A stretch of 64,000 nt of DNA from Lachnospiraceae bacterium. Its GTDB lineage: Bacteria; Bacillota; Clostridia; Lachnospirales; Lachnospiraceae. The notes below the pieces were generated by a model that worked only from the letters and a program-made list of their open reading frames with translations, had not been told where the DNA came from and did not search any database. Both the position numbers and the translations under genes were made by a program. The stretch covers positions 1-64,000 of the forward strand of contig CAJTEM010000015.1 of NCBI GenBank assembly GCA_910575255.1, given 5' to 3'. Below, one piece after another: positions 1 to 8,315 of the stretch (position 1 is its first letter; every line of letters starts with the position of its first letter).

Positions 1-100
1 CTTCTAAATCTCTGCAAAGTCAAAATCCGCAGACCCTTTTCGATGGCTGCTCTCCCCGTTTCCCTGACTGTGTTTCGCGATTTCTTAACTTACTGACATT
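1..100. repeat. Palindromic element copy A (right half only)
   Basis: The window opens inside a copy of the dispersed palindromic element. Visible are the inner marker CTTCTAAATCTCTGCAAAGT, a right arm (about 22-66) that matches the arms of the other copies at AATCCGCAGACC, and the terminal ACTGACATT at 92-100. The left half lies upstream of the window, so the arm pairing cannot be tested here. Forward orientation. Confidence 0.75.
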
Positions 101-230
101 GGATCAGGGGTATGTGAAACTGTCGGAAGCGGTGAAGGCAGATGTGATTTCTTATGTAATCACACAGCCTCAGGGAATCGTAATTACGGATCTGATGGTA
201 AGAGCATCCGGAGAGCTTCCCATCAGCTGA
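99..230 (+). pseudogene. Possible gene remnant or small ORF of 43 codons
   Basis: An open frame beginning at a TTG on the edge of element A encodes a 43-residue peptide with ordinary amino-acid composition, ending in DLMVRASGELPIS. There is no Shine-Dalgarno at the start and the frame stays open into the repeat, so it may be the 3' end of a gene cut by the repeat, or chance. Product not recognised. Confidence 0.2.
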
Positions 231-462
231 TTACGCGGGATTACAGCTCAATCTGCCCAGAGACCGGATGTATTTTTTCCTCATTTTTCTTGAAAAATGT
301 GGATTTTTTGGGTGTTGTCACGTGTGTAGAATTCCATTTTTTTGAGCAGAGTTTAAGGAAAAGAACGCATAAACGGGAATTTACATAAAATTGAAAAAGG
401 AATGTCTGGTGAAATTAGGAGAATTGTGCAGAAAAAGGGGAGGGTAGGAGGAATGTCCGAAT
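231..462. other. AT-rich intergenic stretch
   Basis: No coding region is supported. A 7-bp hairpin (CATTTTT 282-288 with AAAAATG 293-299) is followed by a T-run and may be a weak terminator. Otherwise nothing recognisable before the promoter of the HPr-like gene. Confidence 0.4.
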
Positions 463-491
463 TTGACTTTTTTGGCAGGAAGTGGTATAAA
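463..491 (+). promoter_or_regulatory. Sigma-A type promoter of the HPr-like gene
   Basis: TTGACT (463-468) and TATAAA (486-491) with a 17-bp spacer. A hairpin, GAACAACACC (494-503) with GGTGGTGTTC (507-516), one mismatch, lies at the expected transcription start and could be an operator or a 5' UTR stem. Confidence 0.65.
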
Positions 492-537
492 ATGAACAAC
501 ACCAATGGTGGTGTTCACAATAAAGGAGTTGGATATC

Positions 538-780
538 ATGAAGGAGAAAAAGATCAAATTAGTAAGCATCGCAGACGCAAAGACGTTTGTGACAGCAGCC
601 ATGAAGTGCGATTTTGATGTTGATGTTTTCTACAACCGTGTGGTCATCGACGGGAAATCTATCCTGGGCGTACTGAGTATGGATCTGACCAAAACTCTGA
701 ATGTAAGACTGCATGGGGAAAACGAGGAATTTGAGGAATATCTGGAGACAATTGCACCGGCAGAGGAAAAAATCGCATAA
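538..780 (+). CDS. HPr-like protein lacking the phosphorylatable histidine
   Basis: 80 residues, the usual size of the PTS phosphocarrier HPr. The second half matches the family (VVIDGKSILGVLSM, including the Ser46 region, and the closing helix EFEEYLETI). The segment that should be GLHARPA is IADAKTFV, so the His15 that accepts phosphate from enzyme I is missing. It therefore probably does not carry phosphate in the PTS; a regulatory or structural role is inference. The start at 538 is chosen because AAAGGAG lies 8 bases upstream; the longer frame from 505 has no such site. Monocistronic, with a strong terminator downstream. Confidence 0.8.
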   Translation: MKEKKIKLVSIADAKTFVTAAMKCDFDVDVFYNRVVIDGKSILGVLSMDLTKTLNVRLHGENEEFEEYLETIAPAEEKIA

Positions 781-846
781 AACAGGATTCAAAAGCAGCT
801 GCCTGCCAGATTATCCGGAGGCAGCAGCATAAATAACAATGGCTGG

Positions 847-887
847 AAAACAGGCGGCACAAAAGGATTGTGTTGGCCTGTTTTTTT
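847..887 (+). terminator. Terminator after the HPr-like gene
   Basis: Stem AAAACAGGC (847-855) with GCCTGTTTT (876-884) running into a seven-T tract. A second hairpin, GCTGCCT/AGGCAGC (798-825), precedes it. Confidence 0.75.
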
Positions 888-961
888 CATAAAAAAGTGC
901 AGGATGGAACGCATATGCTTTGTATCATGCTATAAAGAAAAAATAATTTTCGGGGGACAGT

Positions 962-3331
962 ATGGATTCAGAAGAGAGGAACCGGATTCGAATATCGGTC
1001 CGCAGCCTGGTGGAGTTTGTGATGCGGAGCGGGGATATTGACAATCGGCGTTCCGGCGGGGCCAGGAAGGATGCCATGCAGGCAGGCAGCCGCATTCACC
1101 GCAAAATTCAGCGCCGGATGGGGGCGGATTATCAGGCCGAGGTGAGCCTGAAACATATTGTAGAGCAGGAGGATTACCAGATCCTCATCGAGGGCCGTGC
1201 AGATGGAATCATCCGAAATGAGAAGGAGACGGTTATTGACGAAATCAAGGGGATCTTCCGGGATGTGGCACGTCTGGAGGAGCCGTTCCAGGTACATCTG
1301 GCTCAGGCAATGTGTTACGGATATATATATGCCAGCCAGAACCAGCTGGAGAAGATCGGAATTCAGATTACCTACTGCAACATGGAAACCGAAAAAATCC
1401 GGCGGTTTAAGCAGGAGAAAGGATTTGAAGAGCTGAAAATATGGTTTGAGGAGCTGCTTCGGGAATATCAGAAATGGGCAGAATATCAGTATCAGCACAG
1501 CCAGCTGCGGAAGGAATATTTAGGGAAGCTTTCTTTTCCCTATCCTTATCGGGAGGGGCAGAAGGAGCTGGCTGTTGCAGTATATCGTGCTCTGAAACTG
1601 GGAAAAAATCTGTTTATCCAGGCACCTACCGGTATCGGGAAAACTCTTTCTGCCGTATATCCGGCATTGAAAGCAATGGGGGAGGGACAGGGGGAGAAGC
1701 TGTTCTATCTGACGGCGAAGACGATTACCCGAAGTGTGGCAGAGGAGTGCTTCTTCCTGCTTCGGGAGCATGGTCTGTTCTTCAGTACCGTTACCATTAC
1801 TGCCAAAGAAAAACTCTGCCCATGGGAAAAGGCGGAGTGTAATCCGGAGGCCTGTAGCCTGGCCAGAGGGCATTTTGACCGGGTCAATGGAGCGGTGTTC
1901 GATATTATCCACCAGGAGTTGGGAATTACCCGGGAAATCCTGCTTCGTTATGCAGAGAAATATCAGGTCTGTCCCTTTGAATTCTGTCTGGATATCAGCA
2001 ACTGGGTGGATGGGGTAATCTGTGATTACAATTATGTATTTGACCCCAATGCCCGGCTGAAACGGTATTTTTCGGAGGGTGTATCCGGGGAATATCTGTT
2101 TCTGATTGACGAGGCACACAATCTGGTGCATCGTGCCCGGGAAATGTTCAGCGCCATGCTGGTAAAGGAGGATTTTCTGGCTGTAAAGAGGATTTTGAAG
2201 GGGCATGCCGGAAAGGTAGAGCGGCTTCTGGAACGCTGTAACCGAAAACTTCTGGATCTGAAACGGGAATGTGACAGTTATCAGGTTCTGGAGAATGTGA
2301 ATTTCTTTGTCAGCGACCTGAGGGAGCTGTTCGGAGAGATGGAAATTCTTATGGAGGAGCCGGAGGCAGGGCGGGAGCTGCCAGACTGGGATGTGGTGCT
2401 TGACTTCTACTTTTCGGTACGTCATTTTCTGAACATGTATGAAGATCTGGATGATCATTATCGGATTTATACGGAACTGGGGCAGGAGGGAAGTTTTTAC
2501 CTGCACCTGTTTTGCATCGATCCCTCCCGGTGTCTGTCGGATTGTCTGGATAAGGGCAGGGGAAGTGTTTTCTTTTCTGCCACTCTGCTGCCGATCCTGT
2601 ATTACAAGAAGCTGCTTTCGGGGAACCTGGAGGATTACGCCGTCTATGCCCGGTCTCCATTTCCGGCCGAGAACCGGATGCTTTTGATCGGCTCGGATGT
2701 CAGCAGCCGTTATACCCGCAGAAACCGGAGTGAGTATGGTAAGGTGGTCGACTACATTTGCGCGGTTGCCGGAAGCCATATTGGCAATTATATGGTATTT
2801 TTCCCTTCTTACCGCTATATGGAGTCAGTGGAGGAGGAACTGCGGCAAATGGATGACAAAACATTTACCTGGAGAATGCAGGAGGGCAGGATGGCCGAGG
2901 CAGACCGGGAGGCATTTCTGGCAGGCTTTGAGATCGGAAGAACGAGGTCTTTTGTAGGACTCTGTGTGCTCGGAGGAATCTTCTCGGAAGGCATTGACCT
3001 GAAGGCCAAACGGCTGGAAGGGGTGATTATCGTGGGCACAGGACTGCCGAAGGTCTGTACCGAGCAAGAGATCTTAAAGACTTATTTCGATGAACAGCAG
3101 GAGAACGGATACGATTATGCTTATCAGTATCCTGGCATGAATAAGGTTATGCAGGCTGCAGGGCGGGTGATCCGCACCGGTGAGGACCGGGGAATTATTC
3201 TGCTTTTGGATGACCGGTTCCTGCGGCCGGAGCTTCAGGGGATGTTCCCCCGGGAATGGTCTGAATATGCTCCTGTCACCCGAAATACGGTGCGCGGATG
3301 GCTGGAAAGGTTCTGGGGCGGGGAAGAATAA
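962..3331 (+). CDS. PD-(D/E)XK nuclease fused to a DinG/Rad3-type (XPD-like) DNA helicase
   Basis: 789 residues, predicted cytoplasmic DNA repair enzyme. The N-terminal 125 residues look like a RecB/Cas4-type nuclease: His46, GRAD with Asp81, VIDEIK with Glu94 and Lys96, and a QAMCYGY motif near 115-121. The helicase part has Walker A APTGIGKT near residue 221, four cysteines about residues 286-330 placed as in the iron-sulphur domain of XPD/DinG helicases (KLCPW, AECNPEAC, YQVCPF), a DEAH box near 383, and motif VI QAAGRVIRTGED near 728. The ribosome site CGGGGGACAG precedes the ATG directly. Stands alone between the HPr-like gene and a convergent LysR gene. The substrate is unknown; 5' flap or branched DNA processing is inference. 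Confidence 0.85.
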   Translation: MDSEERNRIRISVRSLVEFVMRSGDIDNRRSGGARKDAMQAGSRIHRKIQRRMGADYQAEVSLKHIVEQEDYQILIEGRADGIIRNEKETVIDEIKGIFRDVARLEEPFQVHLAQAMCYGYIYASQNQLEKIGIQITYCNMETEKIRRFKQEKGFEELKIWFEELLREYQKWAEYQYQHSQLRKEYLGKLSFPYPYREGQKELAVAVYRALKLGKNLFIQAPTGIGKTLSAVYPALKAMGEGQGEKLFYLTAKTITRSVAEECFFLLREHGLFFSTVTITAKEKLCPWEKAECNPEACSLARGHFDRVNGAVFDIIHQELGITREILLRYAEKYQVCPFEFCLDISNWVDGVICDYNYVFDPNARLKRYFSEGVSGEYLFLIDEAHNLVHRAREMFSAMLVKEDFLAVKRILKGHAGKVERLLERCNRKLLDLKRECDSYQVLENVNFFVSDLRELFGEMEILMEEPEAGRELPDWDVVLDFYFSVRHFLNMYEDLDDHYRIYTELGQEGSFYLHLFCIDPSRCLSDCLDKGRGSVFFSATLLPILYYKKLLSGNLEDYAVYARSPFPAENRMLLIGSDVSSRYTRRNRSEYGKVVDYICAVAGSHIGNYMVFFPSYRYMESVEEELRQMDDKTFTWRMQEGRMAEADREAFLAGFEIGRTRSFVGLCVLGGIFSEGIDLKAKRLEGVIIVGTGLPKVCTEQEILKTYFDEQQENGYDYAYQYPGMNKVMQAAGRVIRTGEDRGIILLLDDRFLRPELQGMFPREWSEYAPVTRNTVRGWLERFWGGEE

Positions 3332-3348
3332 TAGAGAAGGTTTGGGCT

Positions 3349-4224
3349 TTACAGCATGTCCATGAACTGCTTTGCTGCCTGTGACAGGGGAAGGTTCTCA
3401 TTGCAGGCGACCACCAGCTGACGGGCAGGAACCGGCTCCTCTAAATCCAGGACAAACAGATTGGGAATATTGCCGGGAACACAGTAATCCGGGACAAAAG
3501 CAATGCCCAGGCCGATGCGGGCGAGATCAATCAACAGGTCATTGCTGCTGAGTTCGATCTCGGGGACAAGATCCAGCTGATGACGCTGGAACAGACTATG
3601 CAGGAATTCGCTGGTAGTGCTTTTACGGTCCAGCATCAGGATCGGACAATCCTGAAGCTCACTCAGGCAGATCTTCCGGTTCTTCAGATGCCGGTATTCC
3701 TCATTGGCGATAAATACATCGTGAAATTCCCGGATCACCTGTACGTTTTGTGTATTGGAAAATCCGGAATTGGGATAATTGGTGATGCAAAAGTCCACCT
3801 GTCCGGATGCCAGGAGCCTGGCACAGGCAATGGAGGTCTGGTTGGTGACCTTGATATGAATCCTCGGGTAGCGGCAGTGGAATTCTTTCAAATAGGGGAT
3901 CAGATAATAGCGGCAGATCGTGTCGCTGGCTCCGATGCGCAACTGGCCGCCGTCTAACGTATTCGCTTCCAGAAGCTGGTTCTCGCCGCGTCGGATCAGG
4001 TTCATGGCCGGTTCGATATGTTTTAAGAGGATCTCGCCTTCTGGTGTCAGCTGCACGCGTTTGGTGCTGCGGATAAACAGAGGTTGGTTCAGCTTTTTCT
4101 CCAGCAGTTTGACAGACTGGCTGACCGCTGACTGAGAGATAAAGAGTTGCCTTGAGGCTTCCGAAAAGCTCAAGGTGTTGGCCACATGATAAAAAACCTT
4201 GTATAACTCATAATTAATGTCCAT
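3349..4224 (-). CDS. LysR-family transcriptional regulator
   Basis: 291 residues, normal for the family. The N-terminal winged helix-turn-helix (FSEASRQLFISQSAVSQSVKLLEKKL, read as two halves around residues 20-45) is followed by a substrate-binding domain from about residue 90 (GGQLRIGASDTICRYYLIPYL). Convergent with the helicase gene and divergent from the ATP-grasp operon starting at 4541, so by the usual LysR arrangement it may control that operon; this is inference. Its ligand cannot be predicted from sequence. Confidence 0.88.
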   Translation of the reverse strand: MDINYELYKVFYHVANTLSFSEASRQLFISQSAVSQSVKLLEKKLNQPLFIRSTKRVQLTPEGEILLKHIEPAMNLIRRGENQLLEANTLDGGQLRIGASDTICRYYLIPYLKEFHCRYPRIHIKVTNQTSIACARLLASGQVDFCITNYPNSGFSNTQNVQVIREFHDVFIANEEYRHLKNRKICLSELQDCPILMLDRKSTTSEFLHSLFQRHQLDLVPEIELSSNDLLIDLARIGLGIAFVPDYCVPGNIPNLFVLDLEEPVPARQLVVACNENLPLSQAAKQFMDML

Positions 4225-4431
4225 GATCAGCGCTCCTTATAGGTGGTGATTCTATTTTATCATAGATTATGAAGCAGGTAAAGCGAGAGAGTTACTTTTT
4301 ACGGAGCTGGCATTTACCAGCCCCGAAAGAACGGGAAAACGGGGAGAGAAGCCATCGGAAATCTTATTGAAATTGCCCGTGAAAAGTAAGTGCGGGAAAA
4401 TCAATCGGGAGAGTCAGCAAATAGAAATATC
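4225..4431. other. Divergent intergenic region between lysR and the ATP-grasp operon
   Basis: Contains a 17-bp dyad ATAG-N9-CTAT (4239-4255) just upstream of lysR that could be a LysR-type box (weak). From about 4310 to 4360 there is a degraded fragment of the palindromic element: a piece resembling the outer boundary module of copy G (GAGCTGGCATTTACC) followed by AAACGGGGAGAGAAGCCATC, which is the complement of the arm of copy A with one change. Confidence 0.4.
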
Positions 4432-4460
4432 TTGAAAAAAATGTCAACCTGTTGTAATAT
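4432..4460 (+). promoter_or_regulatory. Promoter of the ATP-grasp operon
   Basis: TTGAAA (4432-4437), 17-bp spacer, TAATAT (4455-4460). Initiation would fall near 4467, just before the leader hairpin. Confidence 0.6.
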
Positions 4461-4473
4461 GGATATAGGAAGT

Positions 4474-4510
4474 AAAGGCGCTCCGTTTGATTTCGAGCGC
4501 CCTTTGTTTT
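4474..4510 (+). terminator. Leader hairpin with T-rich tail, possible attenuator
   Basis: GGCGCTC (4477-4483) pairs with GAGCGCC (4495-4501), extended by AAA/TTT around a one-base bulge and followed by TTTGTTTT. It lies between the promoter and the first gene of the operon, so it would stop most transcripts unless read through. No leader peptide or aptamer was recognised. Confidence 0.5.
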
Positions 4511-4540
4511 ACCTGTTAAAAAGAGAGGGGATGGCTGCCG

Positions 4541-5854
4541 ATGAGGGATATGGTAGAGCACATGGAGGGGATCAACCGGCTGATGGCCAGGTATGGCGTA
4601 AAGTTCGGGATCTATAAGAATCGGGAATTTCATGAACAGTTATTTCCATTTGACCCGCTTCCGCGGGTGATTCCGGCTGAGGAGTTTGAGTATCTGGAAA
4701 AGGGGCTGGCACAGCGGGTAGATGCACTGAATTGTTTTCTGGCGGATATTTATGGAGAGAAGAAGATCGTAAAGGACGGAGTGATTCCGGAGGATTTCAT
4801 CTTCTTGTCGAAGGGATATCTGCCGCAGTGTGAAGGGATGATTCCTCCAAAAAGGATTTACAGCCATATTTCGGGAATCGATCTGGTGCAGGCCAAGGAT
4901 GGAACCTGGTATATTCTGGAGGATAATCTGCGGATTCCTTCCGGGGCATCCTATCCGATGATTGCCAGAGAGCTGACAAGACAGGCATCGCCGCGTACGT
5001 TTATGCGGAATCATGTGCTGGATAACCGGAATTATGCAGGCATGCTGAAAGAGGTGATGGATTATGTCAATACCGGCGGGATTAATGTGGTATTGACGCC
5101 AGGTCGATATAACGCGGCGTTTTTCGAGCATTCCTATCTGGCCGAGCGGTCAGGAGCGATTCTGGCCATGCCGCAGGATCTGTATGTGGAGAATAACCGG
5201 CTGTTTTACCGTCAGTATCAGGGGCGGCAGCTGCAGGTGGGGACCGTGTATCGTCGGCTGTCTGATGAATATCTGGATCCGCTTTGCTTTGAACCGGAAT
5301 CGCTGATCGGTGTGCCGGGGATTATGGATGTGTACCGCAGTGGTAATGTGGCACTGGTCAATGCGCCGGGCAACGGAGTTGCCGATGACAAGGGAATCTA
5401 TTATTTTGTACCGCATATGGTAAAGTATTATCTGGGAGAGGAAGCGATTCTTAGGAATGCGCCCACTTATCTGGCCTTTTATGAGCAGGATCGACGGTTC
5501 ATTCTGGAACATCTGGAACGTCTGGTGGTCAAGGATGTGTCGGAGGCGGGCGGTTATGGTGTTGTGTTCGGCCGTGATCTGACAAAGGAGAAGCTTGCGG
5601 ATCTGAAAGAGATTATTATCAGAGAACCACGGCGCTTTATTGCACAGGAGGTCATTGATTTTATCGATCTGGATATCGTAGAGGGGGATGGCGGTGTTCC
5701 CCGGAAGGCAGATCTGAGGGCATTTGTCTTAAGCGGCGGCAGGACAAGGGTCTGGCCGAGCGGACTGACGAGATTTTCCAGGAATCCGGATTCATTCGTA
5801 GTCAATTCGTCACAGGGAGGAGGATTTAAGGACACATGGGTATTATCTCGATAG
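4541..5854 (+). CDS. Circularly permuted ATP-grasp protein (DUF404/DUF407 type)
   Basis: 437 residues. Matches the circularly permuted ATP-grasp type 2 family: LPRVIPAEEFEYLEKGL at the start, then the segment KDGTWYILEDNLRIPSGASY near residues 125-150, and a C-terminal EVIDFIDLDIVEG region. ATP-grasp enzymes ligate a carboxylate to an amine at the expense of ATP; members of this permuted group are predicted peptide or amide ligases, and the substrate is unknown. First gene of a five-gene operon, overlapping the next gene by 19 bp. The family almost always travels with alpha-E and transglutaminase genes, as here. GGGGATGGCTGCCG precedes the start; a good Shine-Dalgarno is GAGAGGGG about 15 bases upstream. 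Confidence 0.88.
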   Translation: MRDMVEHMEGINRLMARYGVKFGIYKNREFHEQLFPFDPLPRVIPAEEFEYLEKGLAQRVDALNCFLADIYGEKKIVKDGVIPEDFIFLSKGYLPQCEGMIPPKRIYSHISGIDLVQAKDGTWYILEDNLRIPSGASYPMIARELTRQASPRTFMRNHVLDNRNYAGMLKEVMDYVNTGGINVVLTPGRYNAAFFEHSYLAERSGAILAMPQDLYVENNRLFYRQYQGRQLQVGTVYRRLSDEYLDPLCFEPESLIGVPGIMDVYRSGNVALVNAPGNGVADDKGIYYFVPHMVKYYLGEEAILRNAPTYLAFYEQDRRFILEHLERLVVKDVSEAGGYGVVFGRDLTKEKLADLKEIIIREPRRFIAQEVIDFIDLDIVEGDGGVPRKADLRAFVLSGGRTRVWPSGLTRFSRNPDSFVVNSSQGGGFKDTWVLSR

Positions 5855-6510
5855 AAAAAGCGGATCATCTGTTCTGGCTGGGCAGGTATACGGAAAGGGT
5901 GTTTACTACCTTGCAGATGTTCTTCCGGTATTTTGACCAGATGCTGGATATGGATGATACGGCCTACATCGGATTTTGTGAAAAGCTGGCGATCCCGGTG
6001 ATTTATGAGAACAAGGATGATTTTATCAGCAGGTATCTGTTCTCTCCGGAGGACCCCAATTCTATCTACAGCAATATGATGCGGGCATTTGATAATGCGG
6101 TGATTTTGCGGGATGAGCTGAGCAGCGACACTTTGTCTTATATTCAGATGGCGCTGGACTGTATCGAACATGCGAAGGTTCATGCCAATGCGCTGGTATA
6201 TGATCTGCAGCCGGTGAAGGATGATCTGTTTGCTTTCTGGGGCTGCCTGGATGACAATGTGGAAGATGAGGAGGGCCGGAACATCATTAAGTGCGGTAAA
6301 TATCTGGAACGCCTGGATCTGTATATGAGACTGGATTTTCCGTATCCTTATATAGAGAAGGAATGGAATAAATTTTTAAACCGCATGCACAAAATCCGGA
6401 TTGGGTATCAGGTAACGGAAGTGGATCGGCTTACCGGAGTGCTGCAGCTTGGGGAAGGCTGGAGGGCCAGGAAGCAGGAGGCTCTGAATGCCTTATGGAA
6501 TATTTTTTAG
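5836..6510 (+). CDS. Alpha-E domain protein (DUF403)
   Basis: 224 residues, shorter than the roughly 300 residues common in the family. The N-terminal signature KADHLFWLGRYTERV is clear, followed by a predominantly helical protein. Alpha-E proteins have no established enzymatic activity; they co-occur with circularly permuted ATP-grasp and transglutaminase proteins and are presumed partners of the ligase. The gene starts inside the end of the ATP-grasp gene (19-bp overlap, GGGAGGAGG 9 bases upstream of its ATG), implying coupled translation. Confidence 0.85.
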   Translation: MGIISIEKADHLFWLGRYTERVFTTLQMFFRYFDQMLDMDDTAYIGFCEKLAIPVIYENKDDFISRYLFSPEDPNSIYSNMMRAFDNAVILRDELSSDTLSYIQMALDCIEHAKVHANALVYDLQPVKDDLFAFWGCLDDNVEDEEGRNIIKCGKYLERLDLYMRLDFPYPYIEKEWNKFLNRMHKIRIGYQVTEVDRLTGVLQLGEGWRARKQEALNALWNIF

Positions 6511-6522
6511 AGGTGATGCGAT

Positions 6523-7380
6523 TTGAAAAGACTGCGTTTCTGCTATGAGATGCGGTTAACATTTGACCAGGAAGTGTGGGAACATCATTTTCTGATCCGC
6601 TGTCTTCCCATGGAGAATGGCCAACAGCATAAAGAAAGTATGTCAGTGAAGATAGAGCCGGCAGATTTTGTCAATGAGGTGACGGACGGATTCGGGAATG
6701 GAGGCTATGCCGGTTCCGTCCGCAAGCCGCATGGCAGCCTGTCGGTGATGGCTGAGGGAATCGTACGTGTAGAGCAATCCGGCAGCACAGACGGGTTCCA
6801 TCCTATGTACCGTTTCCCGTCGGCATACACGATGCCGGACGAAGGAATCCGCCAGTTCTTTGGGGAGATCTGTAAGGAACTCGGGAAATCCTGTGAGACA
6901 TGCAAAGATTCCCGGGAGAAGTCCGGTAAAGTGCAGGGAGCACATGAGACAGCCCGAAAAGGATGCGAAATATCCCGGGAAGAACTGGTATATATGATGA
7001 ACCGTCTGTATGGGCGGTTTGTTTATGCGCCGGGCACCACCACTGTGAAGACAACAGCAGCACAGGCGCTGGCAGCAGGGCAGGGGGTCTGTCAGGATTA
7101 TGCCCATGTTTTTATCAGCCTGTGTCGTCTGGCAGGGGTGCCGGCACGTTATGCGGCGGGAGTTATGCTGGGAGAGGGTGCCAGCCATGCCTGGGTGGAA
7201 TTGTGGCAGGACGGAAGATGGCTGGGGCTGGATCCCACGAATAACCGTCCGGTGGATGAGACTTATATCAAGCTGACACATGGACGGGATTTCGGAGACG
7301 GAACCATTGACCGGGGACGTTTTCTGGGATTTGCGGGGCAAAGTCAAAAAGTCAGGGTAAGTGTGGAGGAGATCCTATGA
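6523..7380 (+). CDS. Transglutaminase-like cysteine protease-fold protein
   Basis: 285 residues. The catalytic triad is present: Cys in GVCQDYAHVFISLCRLAGVPARY (Cys near residue 190), His in SHAWVELW (near 222) and Asp in LGLDPTNN (near 236). The N-terminal about 90 residues match the bacterial transglutaminase N-terminal beta domain. These proteins are usually amidases or peptidases rather than cross-linkers. Start is TTG at 6523, preceded by GAGGTG; no ATG fits. A Lys/Glu-rich insert of about 45 residues (KSCETCKDSREKSGK onward) lies between the domains. Twelve bases after the alpha-E gene and overlapping the next gene by 4 bp. Confidence 0.87.
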   Translation: MKRLRFCYEMRLTFDQEVWEHHFLIRCLPMENGQQHKESMSVKIEPADFVNEVTDGFGNGGYAGSVRKPHGSLSVMAEGIVRVEQSGSTDGFHPMYRFPSAYTMPDEGIRQFFGEICKELGKSCETCKDSREKSGKVQGAHETARKGCEISREELVYMMNRLYGRFVYAPGTTTVKTTAAQALAAGQGVCQDYAHVFISLCRLAGVPARYAAGVMLGEGASHAWVELWQDGRWLGLDPTNNRPVDETYIKLTHGRDFGDGTIDRGRFLGFAGQSQKVRVSVEEIL

Positions 7381-8315
7381 TAAAAGAGGTGGTTTCTGTC
7401 GGGCTGGCAGTGGATGAGTGTCTTCGGATCAAGAAAAATGTACTGCAGCCGGAACAACTGACCGGAGATGAAAAGAGAATCTGTATCGTGACCGGAACGC
7501 ATGGGGATGAGCTGGAAGGCCAGTATGTCTGCTATGAGCTGAACCGGATTCTTCAGGAGCATAAGGAGTGTCTGAAGGGGATTGTGGAGATCTATCCGGC
7601 ACTGAATCCGTTGGGAGTGGACTCCATCTCCCGGGGGATTCCGATGTTTGATCTGGATATGAACCGGATCTTCCCCGGGGAAGAGAATGGTGCTGTGGCA
7701 GAGTATGTGGCATCGCAGATTATTGAGGATATTGCAGGTGCGGATCTTTGCATCGACATTCATGCCAGTAATATTTTCCTGCGGGAGATTCCCCAGGCAA
7801 GAATCAATGTGAATACGGCGCAGCGTCTTTTGCCCTTTGCCAGGCGCCTGAATCTGGATTTTGTGTGGATTCATGCAGCGGCAACCGTATTGGAATCTAC
7901 GCTGGCTCATAGCTTAAACAGCATCGATGTGCCTACTGTTGTCGTAGAGATGGGGGTGGGGATGCGGATCACCGAGGAATTCTGCCATCAGCTGACGGAC
8001 GGAATTCTCTGCGTGATGAAGGATATGGGGGTCTGGAGCGGCGAGGCCATTGAGCCGAAGAAGCCGATCATCTCTCAGGACGGGGAGGTCGGATTTGTCA
8101 ATGCCGAGGCTCCGGGAATCTTTGTCCCCTGTGTAGAGCACTGGAGAAATGTACAAAAGGGCCAGAGAATCGGCAGGATTCTCAACTCATTGGACGGAAC
8201 CGTGGAGCAGGAGGTATATGCTCCGATCCATGGAATGCTGTTTACCTTGCGGGAATACCCGGTGGTTTCCTGCGGTTCCCTGATAGCCAGGGTATTAGGA
8301 GGTGATTTCGAATGA
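7377..8315 (+). CDS. Succinylglutamate desuccinylase/aspartoacylase-family metallohydrolase, intact active site
   Basis: 312 residues. Zinc-site residues are all present: GTHGDELEG (HxxE), CIDIHAS (third ligand His), the substrate motif MNRIFPG, and the catalytic Glu in VVVEMG. Family members hydrolyse amide bonds of N-acyl amino acids or C-terminal residues of peptides. In this operon it could trim or release the product of the ATP-grasp ligase; that is inference. Overlaps the transglutaminase gene and the following paralogue by 4 bp each (ATGA type), a sign of translational coupling. Confidence 0.85.
   Translation: MIKEVVSVGLAVDECLRIKKNVLQPEQLTGDEKRICIVTGTHGDELEGQYVCYELNRILQEHKECLKGIVEIYPALNPLGVDSISRGIPMFDLDMNRIFPGEENGAVAEYVASQIIEDIAGADLCIDIHASNIFLREIPQARINVNTAQRLLPFARRLNLDFVWIHAAATVLESTLAHSLNSIDVPTVVVEMGVGMRITEEFCHQLTDGILCVMKDMGVWSGEAIEPKKPIISQDGEVGFVNAEAPGIFVPCVEHWRNVQKGQRIGRILNSLDGTVEQEVYAPIHGMLFTLREYPVVSCGSLIARVLGGDFE

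Noticed and set aside
1520-2779. 419-codon frame on the minus strand
   Set aside because: Antisense to the helicase gene, with no recognisable motifs; a consequence of the codon pattern of the real gene.
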